A stretch of 35,763 bases of DNA from Georgenia thermotolerans (GTDB lineage: Bacteria; Actinomycetota; Actinomycetes; Actinomycetales; Actinomycetaceae): contig NZ_VUKF01000047.1 of assembly GCF_009193185.1 (NCBI RefSeq), positions 1 through 35,763 of the forward strand, given 5' to 3'. A program made the translations under genes and the position numbers. Each line of letters opens with the position of its first letter. Within the stretch, counting starts at the first letter, position 1. Positions 15,153 through 22,007 of the stretch are shown here, piece after piece. Under the pieces are notes generated by a model, which saw only the letters and a program-made list of their open reading frames with translations, was not told the DNA's origin and searched no databases.

Positions 15153-15166
15153 GGGCCGGAAGGCCC
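15153..15166. promoter_or_regulatory. DosR/DevR-like box 2
   Basis: GGGCCGGAAGGCCC, centred 23 bp (about two helical turns) from box 1. DosR-type sites often come in such pairs. Together boxes 1 and 2 also form a 19-bp imperfect inverted repeat (15125-15143 / 15153-15171, two mismatches), so a terminator hairpin is an alternative reading, but no gene ends into this region. Confidence 0.5.
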
Positions 15167-15189
15167 TTCCCCTCCTCCTGGGGGCGGGT

Positions 15190-15195
15190 CATCCT
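15190..15195 (+). promoter_or_regulatory. Possible leaderless -10 for the metal ATPase gene (CATCCT)
   Basis: CATCCT, GGCAGC, ATG: six-base spacing with no Shine-Dalgarno sequence. It lies 24 bp downstream of DosR-like box 2, a suitable distance for activation. Confidence 0.4.
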
Positions 15196-15201
15196 GGCAG
15201 C

Positions 15202-17157
15202 ATGGCCGGTCCCCTCTCTCCCCTGGTCCGGGCGACGCGCAGCTACCCGGTGGTGGCGGCGACCCTCGCCGTCGGCGCCGTCGGCGGCGTCCTCGAGCTG
15301 GCCGGCGCCGCCACGGCGGCCCGGGTGGTGCTCTCGGTGTTCGCCCTCGCCATCGCGCTGCGCCAGTCCCGCGGCATGGTGGCCGACCTGCGGGCGGGCA
15401 CCTACGGCGTCGACCTCCTGGCCATCCTCGCCGTCGTCTCCACCGTCCTCGTCGGGGAGTACTGGGCGGCCCTGGTGGTCTGCCTCATGCTCTCCGGCGG
15501 CGAGGCGCTGGAGGACTACGCCGCCGGCCGCGCCCGGCGCGAGCTCTCCGACCTGCTGGCGCGCGTGCCGCGGGTGGCGCACCGCGTCCAGCCCGACGGC
15601 GGCTCCCTGGACGTGCCGATCGACGAGGTCGTCCCCGGCGACGAGCTGTGGGTCCGGCCCGGCGAGCTCGTCCCGGTCGACGGCGAGCTGCTCACCGTCG
15701 ACGCCGCGTTCGACGAGTCCTCGCTGACCGGGGAGTCCCTGCCGGTGGAGCACCGCCGCGGCGACGCCCTGATGTCGGGCTCGGTCAACGGCGGCGAGGC
15801 CATCCGTGTCCGGGCCACCGCCACCGCCGCCCAGTCGCAGTACCAGGCGATCGTCGAGCTGGTGAAGGAGGCGCAGGCCTCCAAGGCGCCGTTCGTCCGG
15901 CTCGCGGACCGGGTGGCCGTGCCCTTCACCCTGGTCGCCCTGGGGATCGCGGCCGTGGCGTGGGCGGTCAGCGGCGAGGCGACCCGCTTCGCCGAGGTGC
16001 TCGTCGTCGCCACGCCGTGCCCGCTGATCATCGCCACGCCGGTGGCGTTCATGGCCGGCATGTCGCGGGCCGCCAAGACCGGGATCATCGTCAAGTCCGG
16101 GGGCACGCTGGAGCAGCTCTCCCGGGTGCGCACCGTCGCCTTCGACAAGACCGGCACGCTCACGCACGGCGCGCCGGTGGTCGCGGCGGTCCATCCGGCC
16201 CCGTCGTGGGGCGCCGAGGAGGTGCTGGCCCTGGCCGCGGCCGTGGAGCAGTACTCCGCGCACCCCCTCGCCGCGGCGATCGTCGCCGCCGCCCGCGAGC
16301 GCGCGCTGCCGGTCCCGGCGGCGCGCGACCCCGAGGAGCACACCGCCCACGGCGTGCGCGCCACGGTGGACGGGCGCGCCGTCGTCGTGGGCAAGGAGGG
16401 CTTCGTCCGGTCCGCGGCCCCCGGCGTCGCGCCCGCCCCGCTCGCCCCCGGCCAGACCGGGGTGTACGTGGGCGTGGACGGCGCCTACGCCGGCGCCGTG
16501 GCCCTGGCCGACGAGGTGCGGGCCGAGACCCCCGCCACCCTCGCCGCCCTGCACCGCAGCGGCGTCCGCTCGACCCTCATGCTCACCGGCGACGCCGAGC
16601 CCACCGCCCGGCACATCGCCGCCCAGATCGGCATCGACGACGTCCGGGCCGGGCTGCTCCCCCAGGACAAGGTCGACGCCGTCAGGGCGGTGACGGAGCG
16701 CCCGGTGATGATGGTCGGCGACGGCGTCAACGACGCCCCGGTGCTCGCCGTCGCCGACATCGGGGTGGCGATGGGCGCGAAGGGGTCGACGGCGGCCAGC
16801 GAGTCGGCGGACGTGGTGGTCATGCTCGACGACCTCGCGCGCACCGTCCGGGCGGTCCGGATCGGCCGGCGCACCCTGCGGGTGGCCTGGCAGGCCATCG
16901 GGCTGGGCGTGGGGCTGTCGGTGGCGCTCATGGTGGTGGCCGCCTTCGGGCTGCTGCCGGCCATCGTCGGGGCGTGGCTGCAGGAGGCGGTCGACCTGGC
17001 GTGCATCCTCTGGGCGCTGCTGGCCTCCCGTCCGGGCAAGGAGGAGCGCGCCGCGGAGGTCCTTCCCCTCACCCCCGCCCCGCTCCGGGTGCCCGCCGCC
17101 GGGCCCGGCGGCGGGGACCGCCCCGGGGTGCCCGCCGGCGGGCGCGGCCGGGAGTGA
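15202..17157 (+). CDS. Heavy-metal translocating P-type ATPase with TPC motif
   Basis: 651 residues. Membrane pump that moves a transition metal using ATP. It has TGES at 176, the intramembrane metal motif TPCPL at 271, the phosphorylation site DKTGTLT with Asp315, the P1B-specific HP dipeptide in YSAHPLAAAIV, and GDGVNDAPVL. There is no N-terminal heavy-metal (GMTCxxC) domain. TPC instead of CPC or SPC places it near the poorly known P1B-5-type pumps (Ni/Fe proposed), though no hemerythrin domain follows; the metal is therefore uncertain. The last 35 residues are Pro/Gly-rich, low complexity. It is divergent from the flavodoxin-DUF1918-adh operon, sharing DosR-like boxes. In Mycobacterium the pump CtpF belongs to that regulon, but CtpF is a different P-type class. 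Confidence 0.9.
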   Translation: MAGPLSPLVRATRSYPVVAATLAVGAVGGVLELAGAATAARVVLSVFALAIALRQSRGMVADLRAGTYGVDLLAILAVVSTVLVGEYWAALVVCLMLSGGEALEDYAAGRARRELSDLLARVPRVAHRVQPDGGSLDVPIDEVVPGDELWVRPGELVPVDGELLTVDAAFDESSLTGESLPVEHRRGDALMSGSVNGGEAIRVRATATAAQSQYQAIVELVKEAQASKAPFVRLADRVAVPFTLVALGIAAVAWAVSGEATRFAEVLVVATPCPLIIATPVAFMAGMSRAAKTGIIVKSGGTLEQLSRVRTVAFDKTGTLTHGAPVVAAVHPAPSWGAEEVLALAAAVEQYSAHPLAAAIVAAARERALPVPAARDPEEHTAHGVRATVDGRAVVVGKEGFVRSAAPGVAPAPLAPGQTGVYVGVDGAYAGAVALADEVRAETPATLAALHRSGVRSTLMLTGDAEPTARHIAAQIGIDDVRAGLLPQDKVDAVRAVTERPVMMVGDGVNDAPVLAVADIGVAMGAKGSTAASESADVVVMLDDLARTVRAVRIGRRTLRVAWQAIGLGVGLSVALMVVAAFGLLPAIVGAWLQEAVDLACILWALLASRPGKEERAAEVLPLTPAPLRVPAAGPGGGDRPGVPAGGRGRE

Positions 17158-17217
17158 CCGCTGCCCAGGCCGGCGCGGGGACGACCACCCCAGGCCGTCG
17201 ACCGGCGGGCGCGGCCG

Positions 17218-18546
17218 CTACCCCGACGGCGGTGCCGAGGCGGCCCGGAGGCCCGCCCGCACCTCCTCGTGCAGCCGCCGCAGCCGGTCGCTGGTGACGC
17301 ACGCGGCCGGGGCCGGGTCGCGCACCCGCTTCGCGTCGTCCGGCAGCCACGCCAGGTCCTGCTCCAGCCGGGCCCGGGCCTGGGCGAGCGTCGCGGCGGG
17401 GCGCAGGCGCCGGCCGTCCCGCACGACGGGCTCGAGCAGCGCCCGCGCGCCCGGCGGGCCCTCGTCGTCGCGGGTGGTCACCAGGTCCGCCGCGCCCGGG
17501 CGGCGCCAGACCTGCTTGGGTCCCGGCGGGTACCCCTTGCCGGCGGAGAGCTTCGTGATGGGGCGCGCGTCGTACTCCACGAGCTTGTAGGCCGAGTCCA
17601 GCGACGGCGCGTCCGCCGAGGTGCCCACGCGGGTGCCGACGGCGAAGACGTCCACCGGGGCGCCGGCGGCGGCCAGATCGTCCACCGCGAGCTCGTCCAG
17701 GCCGCCGCTGACGACGATGCGCACCGCGGGCAGCCCGGCGTCGTCGAGCAGGCGCCGGGCGAGCCGGGCCTCGGCGGCCAGGTCGCCGCTGTCGAGCCGG
17801 ACGGCGGCCCGGTCGCCCAGCCCCCGCTCCCGGATGACCGCGGCCGCCGCCCGGACCCCGCCCGCGGTGTCGAAGGTGTCGACGAGGAACGTCGGGCTCG
17901 CCGGGAACGCCGCGGCGAAGGCCGCGAACGCGGCGCGCTCGTCGCCGACGGCCTGGACGTAGGAGTGCGCCATCGTGCCGGTGGCCGGCACGCCGAGCTC
18001 GTGGGCGGCCGCGACGTTGCTCGTGGCGGCGAACCCGGCGAGGGCGCCGGCGCGGGCCGCGGCGGCGGCCGCCTCGATGCCGTGGTCGCGGCGCAGGGAG
18101 AAGTCGACCACCGGCCGGCCCCGGGCCGCCAGGACGCACCGCACCGCCTTGCTCGCCAGCGCCGTCTGGTACGTGACGGCGTTGAGCAGCATGGACTCGG
18201 GCACCTGCGCCTCGGGCAGCGGCGCCGTGACCTCGAGGAGCGGCTCGTCCGCGAGGACCACGGCGCCCTCGGGCACGGCCCAGGCGTCCCCGGTGAAGCG
18301 CAGGCCGGCGAGCGGGGCGAAGGTGGCCTCGCCGGTGCCCAGCTGCTCCCCGAGCCAGCGGGTGTCGGCGTCGGTGACCTGCCAGGCGAGCAGCCGGTCC
18401 ACCGCCTCGTCCAGCCCGGCCGCCACGAGGAAGCCGCGGCCGGCCGGCAGCTTGCGGGCGAACAGGCCGAAGGTCGCCGCCGCCGCCATCCCGCGGCGGC
18501 GGTAGACCGCCGCCATGGTCAGCTCGTATAGGTCGGTGACCAGCAT
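17218..18546 (-). CDS. pncB: Nicotinate phosphoribosyltransferase
   Basis: 442 residues. It makes nicotinate mononucleotide from nicotinate and PRPP, the entry to NAD salvage. MLVTDLYELTMAAVY, FGLFARKLPAGRGFLVAAGL, FSLRRDHG at 149, GTMAHSYVQA with the phosphorylated His194, and RLDSGDLAAEA plus KLVEYDARPITKLSAGK are the family signatures. GGAAGGA precedes the ATG. In Mycobacterium the paralogue pncB2 (Rv0573c) is part of the DosR regulon; here the gene lies between a metal ATPase and an HspX-like gene, which agrees with that setting. It follows the HspX-like gene on the same strand after the repeat array, so they may be co-transcribed. Confidence 0.94.
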   Translation of the reverse strand: MLVTDLYELTMAAVYRRRGMAAAATFGLFARKLPAGRGFLVAAGLDEAVDRLLAWQVTDADTRWLGEQLGTGEATFAPLAGLRFTGDAWAVPEGAVVLADEPLLEVTAPLPEAQVPESMLLNAVTYQTALASKAVRCVLAARGRPVVDFSLRRDHGIEAAAAAARAGALAGFAATSNVAAAHELGVPATGTMAHSYVQAVGDERAAFAAFAAAFPASPTFLVDTFDTAGGVRAAAAVIRERGLGDRAAVRLDSGDLAAEARLARRLLDDAGLPAVRIVVSGGLDELAVDDLAAAGAPVDVFAVGTRVGTSADAPSLDSAYKLVEYDARPITKLSAGKGYPPGPKQVWRRPGAADLVTTRDDEGPPGARALLEPVVRDGRRLRPAATLAQARARLEQDLAWLPDDAKRVRDPAPAACVTSDRLRRLHEEVRAGLRAASAPPSG

Positions 18547-18613
18547 CGCCCGTCCTTCCGCCCGCCTCCCGGCGGAGCCGCCCCGCCGGCGCTTCCCGGC
18601 GGGGCCGCCCCGC

Positions 18614-18718
18614 CGTCGTCAGCCGCGCTGGACGTCGATGCGCCGCGCCGTCGTCAGTCGCGCTGGACGTCGATGCGCCGCGCCGTCGTCAGCCGCGCTG
18701 GACGTCGATGCGCCGCGC
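18614..18718. repeat. 35-bp tandem repeat (3 copies) copying the 3' end of the hspX-like gene
   Basis: The unit CGTCGTCAGCCGCGCTGGAC... starts at 18614, 18649 and 18684; copies 1 and 3 are identical and copy 2 differs by one base. Read on the minus strand each copy encodes RRIDVQR(G/D) followed by TGA, the last codons and stop of the heat-shock gene. Since 35 is not a multiple of three, the extra ends are out of frame with each other. No spacers, so not CRISPR. Confidence 0.92.
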
Positions 18719-19285
18719 CGACGGCTCCTCCGCCGGTATCGGCAGGCGCACCTCGAGCAGCCCGTCGCGGTAGCTGGCGGAGACGACGTCCGGGCTCGTG
18801 CCCTTGGGCAGGCGGATCTGCCGCTCGAACTGGCCGTAGCGGAACTCGCTGCGGTAGCTGTCGGCCTGCTTGTCCTCGGTGCGCTCCTGGCGCTGGGCCC
18901 GGATGGTCAGGACGCCCTCGTCGACCGTGACGTCGATGTCCTTCTCCGGGTCGACGCCGGGCAGCTCGGCGCGCACGACCAGCTGGTCGCCCTCTCGGAC
19001 CTCCTCGACGCGGATCGGGACGCCGGCAGGGCGGCCGGCCTCGCGGAACGGCCAGCCCATCTCGCCGAAGGGCCAGTCCCACCGGGGCGGCCAGGCCCCC
19101 CACAGGTGCTCGGCGAGCTCCCGGGGCGACCAGCGCGCGGGGGCCATCTGCTGGCCCGTCTCCTGCTCCCGGCTCGTCTCCTCCTGGCCCTGCTGGGCGG
19201 CCGTGGGCTGCTGGCCGCCCTCGCCCTCGCCACCGCCGAGCGGGGGCTGCGGGGCGCCCGGAGGCTGTGCGGACTCCGTGCTCAT
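18689..19285 (-). CDS. Small heat-shock protein, HspX/Acr-like
   Basis: 198 residues. The alpha-crystallin domain covers about 88-190: VRAELPGVDPEKDIDVTVDEG at 104 and YRSEFRYGQFERQIRLP at 144 resemble mycobacterial HspX (Acr), and GLLEVRLPI is the conserved C-terminal strand. The first 87 residues are unusual: a Gln/Gly/Glu-rich low-complexity region (1-50) followed by a Trp/Pro-rich stretch (LWGAWPPRWDWPFGEMGWPF). An AAGGAGG ribosome site precedes the ATG and overlaps a 14-bp palindrome. A DosR-like box lies 80 bp upstream. HspX is the hallmark dormancy chaperone in Mycobacterium. The last codons and stop are triplicated. Confidence 0.9.
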   Translation of the reverse strand: MSTESAQPPGAPQPPLGGGEGEGGQQPTAAQQGQEETSREQETGQQMAPARWSPRELAEHLWGAWPPRWDWPFGEMGWPFREAGRPAGVPIRVEEVREGDQLVVRAELPGVDPEKDIDVTVDEGVLTIRAQRQERTEDKQADSYRSEFRYGQFERQIRLPKGTSPDVVSASYRDGLLEVRLPIPAEEPSARRIDVQRG

Positions 19286-19295
19286 CGCGATCCTC

Positions 19296-19309
19296 CTTGA
19301 CCGGTCAAG
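19296..19309. promoter_or_regulatory. Perfect palindrome CTTGACCGGTCAAG before the hspX-like gene
   Basis: A 14-bp perfect palindrome directly abutting the AAGGAGG ribosome site, ten bases before the start codon. It could be a repressor operator or, in the mRNA, a hairpin next to the ribosome site. It resembles a HAIR element without the normal spacer, so HspR binding is not expected. Confidence 0.4.
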
Positions 19310-19365
19310 CCGGGCCGAGGTGACCCGGCCCGTCTACCGTGCGCCCGCGTGAGGCCCCACGGCAA

Positions 19366-19379
19366 GGGCCGAAGGTCGC
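19366..19379. promoter_or_regulatory. DosR/DevR-like box upstream of the hspX-like gene
   Basis: GGGCCGAAGGTCGC; on the minus strand GCGACCTTCGGCCC, one base from GGGACCTTCGGCCC. It lies 80 bp before the start codon. It shares the AAGGG flank with boxes 1 and 2 near 15.1 kb. Confidence 0.45.
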
Positions 19380-19508
19380 GCCCGTCCCAGGTACTCGCGC
19401 ACGACGCCCGGGGCGTGGTGGACTGGCTCCAGGACGCCCCGCGCCGTCTCCGCGACGTGCCGGCGGCCGACCGGTCGCCGGCCGACTCGAGGGAATTGGG
19501 GGAAGATC

Positions 19509-20063
19509 ATGGCGACCACCTCAGAGCGACGCCGCACCGCCGGGGACGTCGTTCTCGGCATCTTGCTGCTCCTCGCCGGTCTCTTCGTGCTTGGCAACGC
19601 CGTGCTGGCGACGAAGGCGTCCATCCTGCTGCTCGGCTGGATCGCCGTGTGCGCCGGGCTCGCGCTCTTCCTCGGCGCCTTCTTCTGGATCGGTTCGGGC
19701 CGGTTCTGGTCGGCGGCGCTCGGCGGGGCCCTCCTCGTGGTGCTGGGCGTCTTCACGCTCCGCAACCCCGCGATCGGCGCGGCGACCCTCACGCTGCTGG
19801 CCGGCTCGCTGTTCCTCGCCGGTGGGCTCGTGCGGATCGTCTTCGCCTTCCAGATGGCCGAGGCGCGCTGGCTCCTGCTCGTCAGCGGGATCATCTCGGT
19901 GCTGCTCGGGCTCTACGTCCTGTTCAACCTCGGCACCGCCTCGCTCGCGCTGCTCGGTGTGCTCATCGGCATCCAGATCCTCGTCGAGGGCCTCACGATG
20001 CTCGTGGCGGGACGGGTGCGCAGCGCCCCCGCCACCGGGATGCGGCTGGGCGCGGCGACCTGA
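19509..20063 (+). CDS. DUF308 (HdeD-like) membrane protein
   Basis: 184 residues. Six hydrophobic helices in three pairs (about 13-35, 38-58, 66-84, 90-112, 120-140, 145-165), with the pattern LGILLLLAGLFVL, LLGWIAVCAGLALF, GALLVVLGVFTLRNP and LISGIISVLLGLYVLF-like repeats typical of the DUF308/HdeD family. HdeD is linked to acid stress in E. coli; in actinobacteria members sit in stress and dormancy clusters. A GGGGGAAG ribosome site precedes the ATG. It is divergent from the hspX-like gene with 220 bp between, so both could share the DosR-like box. Confidence 0.87.
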   Translation: MATTSERRRTAGDVVLGILLLLAGLFVLGNAVLATKASILLLGWIAVCAGLALFLGAFFWIGSGRFWSAALGGALLVVLGVFTLRNPAIGAATLTLLAGSLFLAGGLVRIVFAFQMAEARWLLLVSGIISVLLGLYVLFNLGTASLALLGVLIGIQILVEGLTMLVAGRVRSAPATGMRLGAAT

Positions 20064-20065
20064 GG

Positions 20066-20098
20066 GCCGGCCGGGCGCGGTCAACCGCGCCGGCCGGC
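20066..20098. terminator. Bidirectional terminator hairpin
   Basis: GCCGGCCGGGCGCGGT / ACCGCGCCGGCCGGC with a two-base loop and one bulge, between convergent genes. The stop codon of the GNAT gene lies in the loop. Probably ends both transcripts. Confidence 0.65.
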
Positions 20099-20668
20099 GC
20101 GCCACTCGGGCGCGAGCACCGCCATGCGGATCATGTCGACGCGCCGGCCGTCGAAGAGCAGCGCCTCGCGGTCCACCCCTTCGACGACGAAGCCGGCCTT
20201 CTCGTACACGTGCCGGGCCCGGGGGTTGAAGGCGTAGACCCCCAGCGAGACCCGGTGCAGCCCCACATCCTCGAAGGCGTAGCGGAGCAGGAGGGTCGTC
20301 GCCTCGGTGCCCAGCCCGCGCCCGCGGCCGTCGGGGCCGAGAAGGATCCGGAAGTTGCAGGCGGCGTTGGCGGGCTCCCACTCGTTGAGCACCACCTCGC
20401 CGACGCACCGCCCGCTCGTCCGGTCCTCGACGGCCAGGTCGAGCCGGTCCTCCTGCGCGCCACGGGTGGAGTACCAGGCGGCGAGGTCGCCGAACCGCCC
20501 GTCGTCCGCCTCCGCCTCGGCGGTGCTGGACGCGCTGCCGGTGAGGATGCGCACCTCGGGGTCGGCGATCGCAGCGGCCATCGCCGCGACGTCGTCGTCG
20601 CGGAAGGGCCGCAGGGTCACGCGTGTGCCGGTCAGTGTCGGCTTGGCGGAGAAGGGGGTTCCGGTCAT
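20081..20668 (-). CDS. GNAT family N-acetyltransferase (RimJ/RimL-like)
   Basis: 195 residues. TLTGTRVTLRPFRDDDVAAM near the start and the acetyl-CoA loop LLGPDGRGRGLGTEATTLLLRYAF (given here as the region around residue 120), then HRVSLGVYAFNPRARHVYEKAGF, are the RimJ/RimL-type GNAT core. Members acetylate protein N-termini, amino sugars or antibiotics; the substrate is not predictable. I start at ATG 20668 because an upstream extension runs through the heat-shock promoter region and lacks coding bias. No clear Shine-Dalgarno sequence. Confidence 0.87.
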   Translation of the reverse strand: MTGTPFSAKPTLTGTRVTLRPFRDDDVAAMAAAIADPEVRILTGSASSTAEAEADDGRFGDLAAWYSTRGAQEDRLDLAVEDRTSGRCVGEVVLNEWEPANAACNFRILLGPDGRGRGLGTEATTLLLRYAFEDVGLHRVSLGVYAFNPRARHVYEKAGFVVEGVDREALLFDGRRVDMIRMAVLAPEWRAGRRG

Positions 20669-20759
20669 GGGGGGCGATCCTGCCGGAGCCGCCCGCCGCG
20701 GGCCAAGAATGCCCGGCGGAGGCACCCGCAAACCGCACGACCGCAACGAAAACCCCGTG

Positions 20760-20780
20760 GTTGAGCCCGAAAGGCTCAAC
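20760..20780. promoter_or_regulatory. HAIR-like (HspR) operator
   Basis: GTTGAGCC-CGAAA-GGCTCAAC is a perfect 8-bp inverted repeat. It contains TTGAG-N9-CTCAA, the core of the HAIR consensus CTTGAGT-N7-ACTCAAG bound by HspR; the outermost pair is G/C rather than C/G. It lies 145 bp before the small heat-shock gene and 24 bp before a CIRCE element. Confidence 0.65.
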
Positions 20781-20804
20781 TTTTACGCCGAGAGCGATCT
20801 ACCG

Positions 20805-20831
20805 CTAGCACTCTCGGGGTGTGAGTGCTAA
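20805..20831. promoter_or_regulatory. CIRCE element (HrcA operator)
   Basis: CTAGCACTC, nine bases, GAGTGCTAA. Both arms match the CIRCE consensus TTAGCACTC-N9-GAGTGCTAA except one outer base, and the spacer is exactly nine. HrcA represses heat-shock genes through this element. It lies about 95 bp before the ATG at 20924. Confidence 0.92.
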
Positions 20832-20923
20832 AACGGATGCCAACGAGGCCGTCGGCCCCGGCGGGATGCCGGCCGACGGAGGCGGCCCGGAAGGTCCGGG
20901 CCGCAAGGAGTGAGGTGGTACTG

Positions 20924-21370
20924 ATGGCTACCCGTTACGACCCCTTCCGGGAGATGGACCGCTGGCTGTCGAACGCGCGCCAGGTCCCCGCGACCCCCGG
21001 CATGCCCCTGGACCTCTACCGCCAGGGTGAGGCCTTCGTCGCCAAGGTGGACCTGCCCGGCGTCGACCCCGCGACGATCGACATCGACGTGGAGGACCGC
21101 ACCCTGACCATCCGCGCCGAGCGCCGCCGCGAGGAGGCGGAGGACCTCCAGTGGCTGACCCACGAGCGCCCCGCCGGCACCTTCGCCCGGCAGCTCTCGC
21201 TGGGCCAGGGGCTGGCGCTGGACCGGATCGAGGCCGGCTACGCCGACGGCGTGCTCACGCTGACCATCCCGGTCGCCGAGGAGGCCAAGCCCCGCAAGAT
21301 CCAGGTCTCCCACACCGGCCGGCCCGCCGGCGTCGAGACCGGGTCCGGCGAGGAGACCGCGTCGGTCTGA
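20924..21370 (+). CDS. Small heat-shock protein Hsp20, tandem copy A
   Basis: 148 residues. Starts [15 protein letters not shown]; the alpha-crystallin domain runs from about 27 to 125 ([54 protein letters not shown]), and PRKIQV carries the C-terminal I-x-I/V motif. The ATG is chosen because GAGGTGG lies eight bases and AAGGAG fourteen bases upstream; the longer frame would start inside the CIRCE element. It lies behind HAIR-like and CIRCE operators, so heat induction through HspR and HrcA is expected. The chaperone is ATP-independent and cytosolic. It is clearly a paralogue of the next gene, less of the hspX-like one. Confidence 0.94.
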   Translation: MATRYDPFREMDRWLSNARQVPATPGMPLDLYRQGEAFVAKVDLPGVDPATIDIDVEDRTLTIRAERRREEAEDLQWLTHERPAGTFARQLSLGQGLALDRIEAGYADGVLTLTIPVAEEAKPRKIQVSHTGRPAGVETGSGEETASV

Positions 21371-21399
21371 CCCGCAGGAGCAGTGACAGGACAGGACTC

Positions 21400-21439
21400 G
21401 TCCCGGCCCGCCCGGGACCGGCCCGGTACCCCCGGGCCG
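21400..21439 (+). other. Two adjacent hairpins between tandem hsp20 genes
   Basis: GTCCCGG-CCCGC-CCGGGAC (21400-21418) is followed at once by CGGCCCGG-TACCC-CCGGGCCG (21419-21439). Both stems are perfect. The second ends a few bases before the CTGGAGGTGA ribosome site of copy B. They could be attenuators, processing signals or temperature-sensitive structures; nothing in the sequence decides. Confidence 0.6.
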
Positions 21440-21459
21440 TCGATCTGGAGGTGAGACAG

Positions 21460-21921
21460 ATGCGTACCGACCCGTTCCGCGAGATGGACCGCCTGCTGGA
21501 CACCGTGCTGCGCCAGGCTCCGACGACGCACCCGATGCCGATGGACCTCTACCGCCACGGCGACGCGTTCGTCGCGAAGATCGACCTGCCGGGCGTGCGC
21601 CCGGAGAGCCTCGACCTCGACGCCGAGGAGCGCACCCTGACGGTGCGCGCCGAGCGCGCGGACGACGTCGCCGAGGACGTGCAGTGGCTCTCCCGCGAGC
21701 GCCCCACGGGTACCTTCGCCCGCCAGCTCACCCTCGGCCCGCGGGTGGACGCCGACCACATCGACGCCACCTACGCCGACGGCGTGCTGACGCTCACGCT
21801 GCCCGTCGCCGCGGAGGCCAAGCCGCGCAAGATCCAGGTCGCCCACAGCGGCGGCGAGACGAGCCTGGAGCAGGGCTCCGCGCGCACGATCGAGGGCACG
21901 GCGAGCGGCGCCGCCGGCTGA
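21460..21921 (+). CDS. Small heat-shock protein Hsp20, tandem copy B
   Basis: 153 residues, starting [14 protein letters not shown] after GGAGGTGA. The domain order is that of copy [54 protein letters not shown] and [10 protein letters not shown]. Many stretches are identical, so A and B arose by local duplication. An 89-bp gap with two hairpins separates them and there is no separate CIRCE, so B is probably transcribed from the A promoter. The C-terminal tails differ, which may alter oligomer assembly. A strong terminator follows. Confidence 0.93.
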   Translation: MRTDPFREMDRLLDTVLRQAPTTHPMPMDLYRHGDAFVAKIDLPGVRPESLDLDAEERTLTVRAERADDVAEDVQWLSRERPTGTFARQLTLGPRVDADHIDATYADGVLTLTLPVAAEAKPRKIQVAHSGGETSLEQGSARTIEGTASGAAG

Positions 21922-21932
21922 CGGCACGCGAG

Positions 21933-21962
21933 CGGCCGGGCGGGTCCCGTCCCGCCCGGCCG
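21933..21962 (+). terminator. Terminator after the hsp20 pair
   Basis: CGGCCGGGCGGG-TCCCGT-CCCGCCCGGCCG, a perfect 12-bp stem starting 11 bases past the stop codon. Confidence 0.75.
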
Positions 21963-21995
21963 TCGCGCTGTCCGCGAGCAGCTCGCCGCTCCGCC

Positions 21996-22001
21996 TACGA
22001 T
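21996..22001 (+). promoter_or_regulatory. -10 element of leaderless thyA promoter (TACGAT)
   Basis: TACGAT, GCACCC, GTG. Six-base spacing to the start codon and no Shine-Dalgarno sequence. Confidence 0.6.
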
Positions 22002-22007
22002 GCACCC

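Noticed and set aside
12608-15727. 1039-codon plus-strand frame across flavodoxin, adh and DUF1918 genes
   Set aside because: Covers several well-supported minus-strand genes and their spacers, and resembles no protein family.
18614-18718. CRISPR array or attachment-site repeat
   Set aside because: Units are directly contiguous with no spacers, only three copies, and each encodes the heat-shock gene end. No cas gene or integrase is nearby.
20825-20923. N-terminal extension of Hsp20 copy A (upstream ATG at 20825)
   Set aside because: The extension starts inside the CIRCE right arm, lacks homology and would place the operator in coding sequence; two ribosome sites favour ATG 20924.
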